Origin: CAZIUL01 sp964542475
Lineage (GTDB): Bacteria > Planctomycetota > B15-G4 > CAYZWU01
Length of the DNA: 13,092 nt
Assembly (NCBI GenBank): GCA_964542475.1
Contig: CAZIUL010000094.1
Location: 1-13,092, forward strand
Reading direction: 5' to 3'
Below, piece by piece: positions 1 to 8,882 of the stretch. The notes below the pieces were generated by a model, which saw only the letters and a program-made list of their open reading frames with translations, did no database searches and was not told where the DNA came from. The position numbers and the translations under genes are program-made. Position 1 is the stretch's first letter, and every line of letters starts with the position of its first letter.

Positions 1-59
1 GAATCGAGTAAACTGTTCCTGATACCAGAACGGACAGCCCTGAAAGGCGGTGTAAAGGC

Positions 60-1805
60 ATGTCTTCGACTCATGGAAAAGCGGGCAATGGGTCATTCGG
101 CGCCAAGGGTATGGACAGCGCTGTCAAGACTCTTGACGCGCTTTACGAGTTCGACAGGGAGCCGGTTTCCAGGGACAGGCTGTGCGGGGCCGCGTATTTT
201 GCGGGCTCGTTTTCCGGGGAGCATGTCGCGGCAACCGAGTTCGTCATCGGCGCGCTGTTCGTCACCTGGGGAGCAGGCATCATGGACGTGGTCGTCGGGC
301 TCGCCATCGGAAACCTCCTGGCTGTTCTTTCCTGGGCCCTGGTGTGCGCGCCCATTGCGGTGCAGACCAGGCTGACGCTTTACTGGTACCTGCGAAAGAT
401 CGGGGGGCCTGCCGTCTCCCTGATCTACAACGTGCTGAACGCTGTGCTCTTCTGCATCCTTGCCGGGTGCATGATCACGGTTTCCGCATCAGCGGTTCGC
501 ATCCCCTTTGGCATCCCATCCCAGACAAACTGGTATCCGACCGATATCCGTTTCGTGCTCGTGGTGCTTCTCGTTGGGGCCGTTGTCGTGACCCTTGCCA
601 TACTCGGATTCAAAAAGCTGGCCGCCTTCGCCACGGTGTGCGCGCCGTGGATGCTGCTCATGTTCGTCGCCGGCTTTTTAGTGATGCTCCCGCGCCTTGC
701 GGACGCGACCGGCGGCGCTCCGATCACGAGCTTATCGAGTTTCTGGGAGATGGGCAAAGAGGCCGTTTGGACCGGCAGAACACCGGACGGGGGAGATCCG
801 CAGATCACATTCTGGCAGGTCGTGGCGTTTGCATGGATATGCAACCTGGCAATGCATCTCGGGCTCTCCGACATGGCGCTTTTCCGCTACGCGAAAAAAA
901 GCGGCTACGGCCTGTTCTCAGCGTTCGGCATGTTTCTCGGCCACTACCTCGCGTGGATCTGCGCCGGGGTCATGGGCGCGGGCGCAGCGCTCGCGCTGAA
1001 GACACCGCTCACCGCCCTCGATTCGGGGGCCGTGGCTTGCGAGGCGCTAGGCGTTGCCGGGGCTGTTGCTGTTGTAATCGCCGGATGGACCACGTCGAAC
1101 CCGACGCTCTACAGGGCGGGGCTCGCTTTCCAGGCGATCACACCAAACTGGCCGCGCTGGAAGGTGACCCTCGCTGCGGGTTCGATCACCACGGCGATCG
1201 CCTGCTTCCCATTCGTGTTCACCGAGCTCCTGAACTTCGTGGGATTGTACGGCCTGCTACTTTCTCCCGCCGGGGCAATAGTCGTGACAGAGCACTGGCT
1301 CTTTCCCCGCATCGGTTTCACGCGGTTCTGGTCGGAAAACAAGAAACAGGCGCTCAACCTGCCTGCCCTGCTTTCGTGGGCGGTGGGTATTATTGTGGCG
1401 CTCACGTTCCTTCGGCACGATCTCCTTCACCTGTTCTACCTGTTCCTGCCCACCTTATTGATCACATCCGTGCTTTATACGGTGCTTGCCTCTTTCGCAG
1501 GCGCGAGATCACGCTCTTCGAAAGAGCAGTGCCATCACCCATGTGCCGAAGCCCGTGACAACGCCATTGAGACAACGTCTCCGGAAGCAGGCGACAAACC
1601 TGCCGGTCACGGAAAAGCGGTCAAATGGATCACAGGAGCTGTTGCGCTCGCTTCGCTGGCCGCGTGCGTGGCGCTCCCTTTACGGGTATATCTTTCAGAG
1701 GGAGAATTCTACGCCGAGAACCTGGACATGCTGAAAGGATGGCTGATAATCCCAACGCTTGTGTATTTTGTTTTCGGTACTGTCTGGTGGGTACGCCGGA
1801 AATAG
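60..1805 (+). CDS. NCS1-like nucleobase:cation symporter family permease
   Basis: A polytopic inner-membrane protein of 581 residues with about 12 or more hydrophobic segments. I assign it to the nucleobase:cation symporter-1 (purine/cytosine permease) family. The evidence is the overall pattern and two stretches: a first membrane segment with FAGSFSGEHVAATEF (about residues 48-62), and a segment with GWTTSNPTLYRAGL (about 342-355), which resembles the family's TM8 motif. Known members couple uptake of nucleobases, hydantoins or vitamins to Na+ or H+. It is longer than typical members (roughly 430-500 residues). A hydrophilic stretch at about 480-520 is followed by two extra hydrophobic segments, ending WWVRRK. 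The ATG at 60 has only a weak purine-rich site upstream (GGCGG, 46-50); an alternative in-frame ATG is at 111. The gene lies 60 bp upstream of the rhamnosidase on the same strand, so co-transcription is likely. The family call is fairly sure; the substrate is unknown and need not be a nucleobase. Confidence 0.75.
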   Translation: MSSTHGKAGNGSFGAKGMDSAVKTLDALYEFDREPVSRDRLCGAAYFAGSFSGEHVAATEFVIGALFVTWGAGIMDVVVGLAIGNLLAVLSWALVCAPIAVQTRLTLYWYLRKIGGPAVSLIYNVLNAVLFCILAGCMITVSASAVRIPFGIPSQTNWYPTDIRFVLVVLLVGAVVVTLAILGFKKLAAFATVCAPWMLLMFVAGFLVMLPRLADATGGAPITSLSSFWEMGKEAVWTGRTPDGGDPQITFWQVVAFAWICNLAMHLGLSDMALFRYAKKSGYGLFSAFGMFLGHYLAWICAGVMGAGAALALKTPLTALDSGAVACEALGVAGAVAVVIAGWTTSNPTLYRAGLAFQAITPNWPRWKVTLAAGSITTAIACFPFVFTELLNFVGLYGLLLSPAGAIVVTEHWLFPRIGFTRFWSENKKQALNLPALLSWAVGIIVALTFLRHDLLHLFYLFLPTLLITSVLYTVLASFAGARSRSSKEQCHHPCAEARDNAIETTSPEAGDKPAGHGKAVKWITGAVALASLAACVALPLRVYLSEGEFYAENLDMLKGWLIIPTLVYFVFGTVWWVRRK

Positions 1806-1865
1806 CGACTGTCACCAAATATGATAAACCAACCGTATGGACAACTTAAACAGCGGAGAGAGGAA

Positions 1866-4800
1866 ATGAAAATGCTGTACATCCACCTGCTGCTGATTCT
1901 GCTGGCCATGGCATCTTGCTCGGCTCCTATGTTCCTGCACGGCCGGGATGCCGGGCCCGGAAACATTCAGCCCGCAAATCTACTGTGCGAGTACCGCGTC
2001 GATCCGATCGGCATCGACACGGTAAAACCGAGGCTGAGCTGGATCTGCCTGCCCGTTGACAGGACCGAGCGCGGGCTCGAGCAGTCCTCTTTTCGCATCC
2101 TGGTCGCGAGCTCCGCCGAGCTCCTTGAACAGGACAGGGGCGACATCTGGGACAGCGGCAGGGTTGCATCCAACAGCAGCGTTCACGTAGAGTACGATGG
2201 AGAGACGCTTCGTTCCCGCCAGCGCTGCTTCTGGAAGGTGATGCTGTGGGATATGGATGGCGGCTCATCCGCGTGGAGCGAGCCGGCAACATGGGAAACG
2301 GCTCTCATGCGCGCCGAGGACTGGTCAGCCCAATGGATCACACCCGGACCGTGGAAAGAGCTTCCTCATGAACCGATTCCTTTGAAGGAATGGATATGGC
2401 ACAGCTCTGCAAAAGAGGACGGCGCGCGTGTTTTCTTCAGGAGAGAGCTCGTCCTCGATGACTCCGTGTCCGGTATTGACATCATACTGAGCGCCGACAA
2501 CAGTTACGCCCTGTTCGTGAACGGCACAAAACTCGAGGAGGACGGCGGCTGGGAGCTCCTGGAAACCATATCTCTTGAGATGAACGATCACATCGCTACA
2601 GGCAAAAACATCATAGCGGTCGAGGCAGCCAACACGGACGGCCCGTGCGGATTCGTTTGCGGCATCCGTCTCCACCACAGGGAAGGCGAATCCATGACCG
2701 TGCTTCCGTCGAAAGGATGGCTCTGCAGCACAAAGGACGAGAAGGGCTGGATGGAAGCCGGGTTTGTGTGCGACGCTGAAAACTGGATTGAACCCGAAAA
2801 GGTAACGGACTACGGAGGGGAGCCCTGGGGCGACCTGAACAGGATAAAGGACGAGCCTCGGCGCTCACAGCTCGTGCGCCGCGGGTTCGACCTGCCCGCG
2901 CCTGTCAGTAAGGCGCGCGCTTATGTTACAGGTCTGGGGCTCTACGAGCTTCACATGAACGGCAAGCGCGTGGGCGAGGATGTTCTGACGCCGGGCTGGA
3001 CCCTGTATCCCAAGCGCATCCAGTACCAGGTGTACGATGTGACCGGGCTTCTCGGGCAGGGGCAAAACAGCGCAGGAGCGATCCTCGGAAACGGTTGGTG
3101 GTCGGGCGGTCTCGGGTGGCACGGGGGCAGCTTCCGTTTCGCTGCTCCCGAGGAGAACCTGCGGTTTCTCATGCAGCTCGAAATCGAGTGCGTAGATGGA
3201 TCACGCCATGTGATTGCAACGGGGCCCGGATGGAAGTTTCATGAGTCTCCCATCACCGAAGACACGCTCTACCACGGCGAATCTTATGACGCGCGGCTCG
3301 AGAAACCGGGGTGGGCCGCCGCCGGATTCGAGGATAGCGATTGGAGCCCGGCCGTGATCCGGAGCGCACCGGCTGTCATGGAAACGCTATGCGTTCAGCA
3401 GGGGCACGCGCTGAGGGTGACCGAGGAGCTGGAAACCGTGAGCATCACACGCGCGGATGACGGCTCTTATGTCTTCGACTTCGGCCAGAACCATTCCGGG
3501 CGCTGCTGCCTGACCGTGGAAGCACCGGCCGGAACCGAGATCAGAATTCGCCACGCGGAAACGCTCAACCCGGACGGCACCATCTACACGGAGAACTACC
3601 GCAGCGCCAGGGTCACGGACACCTACATCTGCAGGGGAGACGGCATCGAGGCCTGGGAGCCCGCGTTCACCTATTGCGGCTTCCGCTATGCCGCACTGAG
3701 TGGGTATCCCGGCGAGCCGACGAAAAAGAGCCTGGTCTCGCGCGTGCTGCACTCCGCTCCTCCAATGGCGGGCAGGTTCGAATGTTCGAACAGGCTCTTG
3801 AACCGCATCCACAAGAACGTTCTCTGGGGGCAGCGATCGAACATGCATTCCGTTCCCACGGATTGTCCCCAGCGGGACGAGCGGCTCGGGTGGATGGGCG
3901 ATGCCCAGGTTTTCGCGCCAACTTCTTGCTGGAACATGGACATGGCGCTTTTCTACACGAAATGGATGCGCGACGTCATGGATTCCCAGCACGATGACGG
4001 CTCAACAACCGATGTGTGCCCGGTGATCGTATTGGACCGGCCCGCAGCGCCGGGCTGGGGCGACGCGGTCATGGTCGTGCCCTGGACAGCTTACCTGTTT
4101 TACGGCGACAAGCGGATCCTCGAGGAATGCTACGATGCCATGAAGAGCTGGGTCGAATACATGCGCGGCGTGTCAAAGGAGAACCTCTACGAGAAGGAGG
4201 GGTACGGGGACTGGGTGGCTGTTGAAAGCTCACCGTCAGCGCCCATAGGCACTGCTTACTATTTTTACTCCACAAAACTCCTCGCCCGCATCGCAGGCAT
4301 CCTCGGCAAAAATGATGACAAGTCTGAGTATCAGGAGCTCGCGGGGCAAATCGCCGACGCGTTCAACTCGAAGCACCTCTCGCCTGACGATCACTTTTAC
4401 GGGAGCAACATTCAGACGGAAAACCTTCTGCCCCTTACCTTCGGCATCACGCCGTCCGCTTTCGAACAAAAGGTCGCCGATCACATAGCGTCGGATGTGA
4501 TCGAGCGCGCCTTTCACCTGTCCACCGGTTTTCTGGGCACGCCGCACCTGCTGCCTGTGCTGACAAAGTACGGCCACCACGACACAGCCTACAGGGTCGC
4601 GTCATCCGAGAGCTATCCGTCGCTCGGGTACATGGTGGAAAACGGGGCCACAACCGTCTGGGAGAGGTGGAACAGCGATGTGGCGGGCCCCGGCATGAAC
4701 TCGCGAAACCACTTCGCTTTCGGGTGCATGACCGCGTGGTATTTCGAAGCCCTGGCAGGCATCATGATCGACGAGGAAAAACCCGGTTTCGAGAGCGTTA

Positions 4801-5102
4801 ACATCGTTCCGAGGCCGTCAGGGGACCTGACCTGGGCACGCGCATCTTACCCGTCCATCCGGGGAACAATCACGAGCGCCTGGATCATCGAAGACGGATC
4901 GATTCATTTAAAGGTACAGATACCGGCGAACACGAAAGCGCGCGTGCACATACCATGCGGGGATCCGCGGAAAGTTACAGAAAGCGGAAAGCCCGTCGAG
5001 GAATCGGACGGTGTTACTCTCCTGCGCGCAGGAGACCGGGAAGCGGTCTATGCGATCGGTTCCGGCGAATACGATTTCGTTGCGCCGTTCAAGGAGAAAT
5101 GA
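1866..5102 (+). CDS. GH78 alpha-L-rhamnosidase, predicted lipoprotein
   Basis: Hydrolyses terminal alpha-L-rhamnose from glycosides or polysaccharides by the inverting GH78 mechanism (family knowledge). I choose the ATG at 1866 (1078 residues) because GGAG at 1855-1858 sits 7 bases upstream and it begins a signal peptide, MKMLYIHLLLILLAMASC, whose Cys18 is a plausible lipidation site. The upstream in-frame ATG at 1821 has no ribosome site. Domains (approximate): Fn3-like N-terminal sandwich 33-145; an extra jelly-roll resembling CBM67-type rhamnose-binding modules 175-310; rhamnosidase N-domain 333-520; concanavalin-like core 530-635; (alpha/alpha)6 catalytic barrel 636-965; C-terminal beta domain 965-1078. 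The catalytic signature DCPQRDERLGWMGD (666-679) holds the acidic residues that bind rhamnose and act as general acid. TVWERW carries Glu933, the likely general base. All key residues are present, so it should be active, anchored in a membrane and facing outward or into the periplasm. It shares a probable operon with the upstream symporter. Confidence 0.93.
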   Translation: MKMLYIHLLLILLAMASCSAPMFLHGRDAGPGNIQPANLLCEYRVDPIGIDTVKPRLSWICLPVDRTERGLEQSSFRILVASSAELLEQDRGDIWDSGRVASNSSVHVEYDGETLRSRQRCFWKVMLWDMDGGSSAWSEPATWETALMRAEDWSAQWITPGPWKELPHEPIPLKEWIWHSSAKEDGARVFFRRELVLDDSVSGIDIILSADNSYALFVNGTKLEEDGGWELLETISLEMNDHIATGKNIIAVEAANTDGPCGFVCGIRLHHREGESMTVLPSKGWLCSTKDEKGWMEAGFVCDAENWIEPEKVTDYGGEPWGDLNRIKDEPRRSQLVRRGFDLPAPVSKARAYVTGLGLYELHMNGKRVGEDVLTPGWTLYPKRIQYQVYDVTGLLGQGQNSAGAILGNGWWSGGLGWHGGSFRFAAPEENLRFLMQLEIECVDGSRHVIATGPGWKFHESPITEDTLYHGESYDARLEKPGWAAAGFEDSDWSPAVIRSAPAVMETLCVQQGHALRVTEELETVSITRADDGSYVFDFGQNHSGRCCLTVEAPAGTEIRIRHAETLNPDGTIYTENYRSARVTDTYICRGDGIEAWEPAFTYCGFRYAALSGYPGEPTKKSLVSRVLHSAPPMAGRFECSNRLLNRIHKNVLWGQRSNMHSVPTDCPQRDERLGWMGDAQVFAPTSCWNMDMALFYTKWMRDVMDSQHDDGSTTDVCPVIVLDRPAAPGWGDAVMVVPWTAYLFYGDKRILEECYDAMKSWVEYMRGVSKENLYEKEGYGDWVAVESSPSAPIGTAYYFYSTKLLARIAGILGKNDDKSEYQELAGQIADAFNSKHLSPDDHFYGSNIQTENLLPLTFGITPSAFEQKVADHIASDVIERAFHLSTGFLGTPHLLPVLTKYGHHDTAYRVASSESYPSLGYMVENGATTVWERWNSDVAGPGMNSRNHFAFGCMTAWYFEALAGIMIDEEKPGFESVNIVPRPSGDLTWARASYPSIRGTITSAWIIEDGSIHLKVQIPANTKARVHIPCGDPRKVTESGKPVEESDGVTLLRAGDREAVYAIGSGEYDFVAPFKEK

Positions 5103-5162
5103 ACGCACGGCAAACAGGGCAAGCCATCCTGATGGCCGGACGGATCGTACATGCTGGCCCCC

Positions 5163-6956
5163 TCAGCCCTTCCCTCGCCGGAACCTCTCCCGCTTGCCCC
5201 GCAATCCGGCCGTCTCCTTCTTTTGTCCGCCGAAGAGTTCGTTCCTGCGCTTGATCAGGCGATCCACCTCCCTGGCCGTGATGCGGTACTCCTTGAAGGG
5301 CATGCCGGGTTTCCAGGCGTCCCACTCCTCCGGCTTGGAGCCGACGCCGTGCGACGAGCACAGGTCCGCAACGTTTTCTCCGCAGGCCAGCGATAGGTAG
5401 GCAATCAGGTATAGGCTGCGCATGCGCTGTCCTTCCTTGTCCCCGGCGGCCAGCTTCTCGTAGTCGATGCCATCCTTGCGCAGCAATCCGAAGAATTTCG
5501 TTGCCCACTCTTCGCCGCCCTGATTGTGCAGCTTCCAGTAGAGCTGGTGATCCGGCTTTCCCTTGTGCATCTCGCACACCCAATCAGCTTCCCCTTCGTA
5601 CCCCATCTTGCGCAGCGCCAGGACAGAGGCGTAGGTGGCGAACGGTTTGTTTCCGCGTTCCCACCAGTCTTCGGGCAGGTTCCCGCCCAGGTGGAACCCG
5701 ATCAGCTTGGCCAGCTCCTGGGACAGGATCCAGTGTCGGAAGGGCTCCTCGGGCCAGCAGTCGCTGACCAGCTCAATCGATGTCCGTGATGCGCCGCCGG
5801 CTATTCCGCCCAGGTTCGCGTCCTTGCGCAACGCGACCGGAACGCGATCGGGAAGAGCCAGGTCCTCGACCTTCAGAACCTTCACCAGGGCCGCGGCTGT
5901 GCGATCGAGAAACCTCGCGGTCCAGGCCGACTCGGCCCCGAACTCAGAAGTGACCTGAAAAGCGATCGGGCCATCGGATTGCCAGCCGTCGTCACCCGGC
6001 GGCCCGCTGCCGTGTGGTTTGCCTTCGGCACCTGCAGTGCCTGGCGCGGCGTTGTCCTGATTACCGTCCTCGGCCTTCTCCGCCGACGCCGGATAGATCC
6101 CCCCTTTGCGATACAGCTCGCGCAGAATCTCGAGCCCCTCGTTCTCCTCCCTCGTCTGGAAGAGGAACTTCCGTACCGCCATTATCCGTTCCACCTCCTC
6201 ATCCGTGACCTCGTATGGCACGAAACGGATCTCCGGGTGAATCCGATGCCAGTCGTCGGGCTCGTTGCCGATGTCGTGCTCCCGGCATAACCCGGCCAGA
6301 TTGTCGTTTGCGGCCATGGAGAGATAGGCCATGGTATAGGCGGCGCGCGCCTCGCCGGGATAGGGCCAGGACCTGCCCACCAGTCCCATGTCGATTCCGT
6401 CGGCCATAACCAGTTTGAAGAAACGCGAGAAGAGCTCGAATCCGTACAGCTCGTGCAGCTCCCAGTAAAGCGCGTGGTCGGGCTTGTGCTGCATCTCCTG
6501 CCGGCGCGCCTCGGCAGCCTCGGTGTAGCCCAGCTCCTCCATTACCAGGCAGGAGACGTATTCGGGGAAAGGGCTGCGGCCGTTGGACCACCAGTCCGAC
6601 GGGTAACCGCCCGCGCCGCCGTAGCTCACAGCGAAGAGGTTGGTGAGCTCGTGGGCAACTATCCACAGGCGCAGTCGCTCCTTGGGCCAGCAGTTGCTTG
6701 TGAATCCGATGCTCGTGGGCGTGGCGAAACCACCGATGCCTCCCGCACCCGGATCCTTCTGCAAGGTGACCCGGATCCCGCGCGGTGGTTCGACTTCGGA
6801 ATTGTCCATCAGGCGCACCAGCACCTGCCAGGCGTCGTCGAGGTAGGCCTCGGTCCAAGCTCCCTCTGCGCCGAACTCCGACTCGATCACGAATCGGTCC
6901 TCGACTGGGCAGACCAGCGCAGCGCCCATGATAATCGCGTTCAGGATCTGCATCAT
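5163..6956 (-). CDS. Tandem-duplicated protein with degenerate metallopeptidase-like domains
   Basis: I do not recognise a named family. The 597-residue protein contains two homologous domains, residues about 21-273 and 331-576, joined by a Gly/Pro/Asp-rich linker (274-330), with a basic C-terminal tail. Shared landmarks are SEFGAE..AWT, a KD...GGI.G stretch, a TSI.....CWP block, DWW..G..PF, a KPDH.LYW block, a DGID block and YLS.A. The first copy has AHELTN (101-106), a zincin-like helix in which the second His of HExxH is Asn. The second copy has SQELAK (412-417), losing the first His as well. The fold may therefore derive from a metallopeptidase that has lost catalysis, or the resemblance may be chance. 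The start at 6956 is supported by GGAG seven bases upstream; a second ATG follows immediately. The N-terminus is mildly hydrophobic (ILNAIIMGAALV) but lacks a basic n-region, so export is doubtful. It is convergent with the rhamnosidase gene, 60 bp away, and stands alone behind the terminator at 7058-7102. Confidence 0.7.
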   Translation of the reverse strand: MMQILNAIIMGAALVCPVEDRFVIESEFGAEGAWTEAYLDDAWQVLVRLMDNSEVEPPRGIRVTLQKDPGAGGIGGFATPTSIGFTSNCWPKERLRLWIVAHELTNLFAVSYGGAGGYPSDWWSNGRSPFPEYVSCLVMEELGYTEAAEARRQEMQHKPDHALYWELHELYGFELFSRFFKLVMADGIDMGLVGRSWPYPGEARAAYTMAYLSMAANDNLAGLCREHDIGNEPDDWHRIHPEIRFVPYEVTDEEVERIMAVRKFLFQTREENEGLEILRELYRKGGIYPASAEKAEDGNQDNAAPGTAGAEGKPHGSGPPGDDGWQSDGPIAFQVTSEFGAESAWTARFLDRTAAALVKVLKVEDLALPDRVPVALRKDANLGGIAGGASRTSIELVSDCWPEEPFRHWILSQELAKLIGFHLGGNLPEDWWERGNKPFATYASVLALRKMGYEGEADWVCEMHKGKPDHQLYWKLHNQGGEEWATKFFGLLRKDGIDYEKLAAGDKEGQRMRSLYLIAYLSLACGENVADLCSSHGVGSKPEEWDAWKPGMPFKEYRITAREVDRLIKRRNELFGGQKKETAGLRGKRERFRRGKG

Positions 6957-7026
6957 GATTTGTCTCCAAAGTCAGCATCTGCATCGGCGGCTAGCGGATG
7001 GTCGAAACAAGAGCCCTTTTACCAAA

Positions 7027-7044
7027 ATGCGGGTTAGCCCGCAT
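7027..7044 (-). terminator. Possible second terminator hairpin
   Basis: A 7-bp perfect stem, ATGCGGG with CCCGCAT, and a 4-base loop lie just beyond the main terminator. On the minus strand it is followed by TTTTGG, a short and weak T tract. It could be a backup terminator or part of the 5' leader of the downstream gene at 6956. The rest of the 6957-7057 gap shows nothing else that I recognise. Confidence 0.35.
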
Positions 7045-7057
7045 GACGTAAGCCCTC

Positions 7058-7102
7058 AAAAAAAACCCTCCCGAATGGGAATCAACATCCGATCCGGGAG
7101 GG
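7058..7102 (-). terminator. Intrinsic terminator of the propeller gene
   Basis: On the minus strand an 8-bp stem, CCCTCCCG pairing with CGGGAGGG (7095-7102 and 7066-7073), encloses a 21-base loop and is followed by eight T residues (7058-7065). It lies 34 bases past the stop codon of the propeller gene and separates it from the next minus-strand gene. Confidence 0.85.
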
Positions 7103-7135
7103 CATGCATCTTCTTGAGGCCTGTCGTGCCGTGCT

Positions 7136-8830
7136 CTACGGCAGAATCGTGACCGTTAAAAAATCATCCGATAGCTCGAACGAAGGCGATCCGTCCGAAA
7201 AAAGCGTCTGGAGAAATATGGTCATCCCGATATAAACCGGATTATTCGGGATCGTGCCTGTTATCGTTCCCACACCGGCCCCATCTGCTGTAAGGATCGG
7301 GAACAGCGTGGTGTAAAAAAGGTTCGGCGGTGTCGGATCCAGGTACAGGGTGCCGAACTTAAAGGTGTTATACCCTTCCGGATCAATACCCGTTCCAAGC
7401 CAAATCCAGTACTGCCAGTTGGGATTGGTGTAGACGTCGATCTGGATGCCTGCTCCGATCCCGGGCGTACCCGTGAACTCCATGTCTTCCCCGCCGATTG
7501 TATGGCAGTACAGATCGCCGCCTTTGCCGAAAACACCCGCGTGTACAGCCTTGGCGCCGATTACGGTTATCTGCCCGTCCCAGGAGATGTCGGCATCGTA
7601 GCACGAGCCACGACAATCGATTGAATCCAGGAGCCCCGCATTGTTCTCGAGGATCTGCACCTCCGGATTTGCGTTCGCCTGGTCGCCCCATCTGCCGAGA
7701 ACGAAATACCTGCCGTCGTGCGAGATCGAGGCGGCGCTGCACACATCCGAGTACACACCGTTGCTGTTGTTCACAACGTGAGCGGTTATAGTCTTGGTCG
7801 CAACATCCATGATGTACGCCTCTGTCTTGTTGGAGGAGGGGGTGTACCGAGTCACACCGAACCCGAGTGTCGAGCCGTCGTCCGAAAAGTCCATCTCATC
7901 TCCGTAGTTGCCGGAACCGGTGCTGTAGGTGTAGGAGCTCCATGACCCGGAGATGTACTCCCAGATCTTGACCTTGCCAAAGGAGCCGTTTGCGAACTTT
8001 GTGCCGTCGCCGGAAATGCAGTGCCCGTCAAAGGAGCCGCCCGTGGAGGCGGAGAACACCACGGTGAGGGTGGCGATGTCAAAGATGTAACAGGTGGATC
8101 CGCCATGAAAGTAAAGGGTGGAGCCGTCGGCTGACAGATCCCAGCCGCGAAGCCCGCTGGGCGCTGACTGAGAAAAGGTCGAGATCTCAGCGCCGGTATC
8201 CGGATCGAGAAAAAACAGATCAAGCATGCCGGTGTTGTTGTTGTAGACACCGATCGTCACAACGGTGGCATCGCGGTCTATGGACACCCTTGTTGCGGCG
8301 TTTATCGTGGATGGGTAGCTCCAGGTCCAGTCAGGTGTGGAAGAGGATGAGTTGTAACAGTTGACATGGGGAATCCTGTTCATGATGTCCGGCGCGTTCT
8401 CATGGTACATGACCACATGGCAGTCCCCTTGCGCGGATGAGTCGCACATGTACCCTGCGTCCGTCCCATAAATGGAAGCGTCCGTCCAAACGGCTGTTGG
8501 TGGATTACCATCGAACACGGAAAACAGTTCGACTTGTTCGTTGTTCAGTTCCATTACCCCCAAGACCTGTGTTCCATAGTTTCCGATAGAGACATTTCCT
8601 GCAATCCAGTAGAGCCCGTTGTCAGGATAGTTCCAGATCAGGCCCTTGATGGTGTTCATCGCGGACATGGTGCTGTTGCTGCTCAGCGGAAGGTTTCCCT
8701 GCACAGTGACTGTCTCTGTTCCCCGCGGAGTCACTTTCTCATAGATACGCCTACTTGTCTGGGCGGACAGGTCGGCACAGAGGATAATGACCAAAAGCGC
8801 TGCCGCGACAATAATGATATTTTTTTTCAT
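7136..8830 (-). CDS. Secreted WD40-like beta-propeller protein
   Basis: A 564-residue exported protein. I choose the ATG at 8830 because GGGAG lies seven bases upstream and it directly begins a Sec signal peptide, MKKNIIIVAAALL..., with probable cleavage after LSA (residue 23). An in-frame ATG at 8851 would add seven residues before the signal. The mature protein has six or seven blade-like repeats. Several show the turn S.DG followed by beta strands, for example LSADGSTLYF, ISGDGTKFAN, FSDDGSTLGF, ISHDGRYFVLG and ISWDGQITVIG, as in WD40 or TolB-like propellers. The last ~105 residues form a separate Gly/Pro-rich beta domain (LYLDPTPP...IPNNPVYIGMTIFLQ...) of a kind I associate with the C-termini of secreted planctomycete-type proteins. 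No catalytic motif is visible, so the role (surface binding or scaffold) is open. Codons 2-4 form an A8 run. A terminator follows, and a palindromic repeat element lies 52 bp upstream of the start. Confidence 0.8.
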   Translation of the reverse strand: MKKNIIIVAAALLVIILCADLSAQTSRRIYEKVTPRGTETVTVQGNLPLSSNSTMSAMNTIKGLIWNYPDNGLYWIAGNVSIGNYGTQVLGVMELNNEQVELFSVFDGNPPTAVWTDASIYGTDAGYMCDSSAQGDCHVVMYHENAPDIMNRIPHVNCYNSSSSTPDWTWSYPSTINAATRVSIDRDATVVTIGVYNNNTGMLDLFFLDPDTGAEISTFSQSAPSGLRGWDLSADGSTLYFHGGSTCYIFDIATLTVVFSASTGGSFDGHCISGDGTKFANGSFGKVKIWEYISGSWSSYTYSTGSGNYGDEMDFSDDGSTLGFGVTRYTPSSNKTEAYIMDVATKTITAHVVNNSNGVYSDVCSAASISHDGRYFVLGRWGDQANANPEVQILENNAGLLDSIDCRGSCYDADISWDGQITVIGAKAVHAGVFGKGGDLYCHTIGGEDMEFTGTPGIGAGIQIDVYTNPNWQYWIWLGTGIDPEGYNTFKFGTLYLDPTPPNLFYTTLFPILTADGAGVGTITGTIPNNPVYIGMTIFLQTLFSDGSPSFELSDDFLTVTILP

Positions 8831-8882
8831 CCCGGTTCTCCCTAAAAACATCTAAAACTCTAATATGAAGGCTTTTACTAGA

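Noticed and set aside
182..1558. Long plus-strand open frame inside the symporter gene
   Set aside because: Its translation is Arg/His-rich low-complexity sequence without recognisable motifs; it is a frame shadow of the GC-rich symporter gene.
1821..1865. Upstream ATG for the rhamnosidase
   Set aside because: It has no ribosome-binding site and would place 15 charged or polar residues before the lipoprotein signal peptide.
5123..5136. Hairpin GCCAT-CCTG-ATGGC between the convergent genes as a terminator
   Set aside because: The stem is only 5 bp and no T tract follows on either strand, so the 60-bp gap has no convincing terminator.
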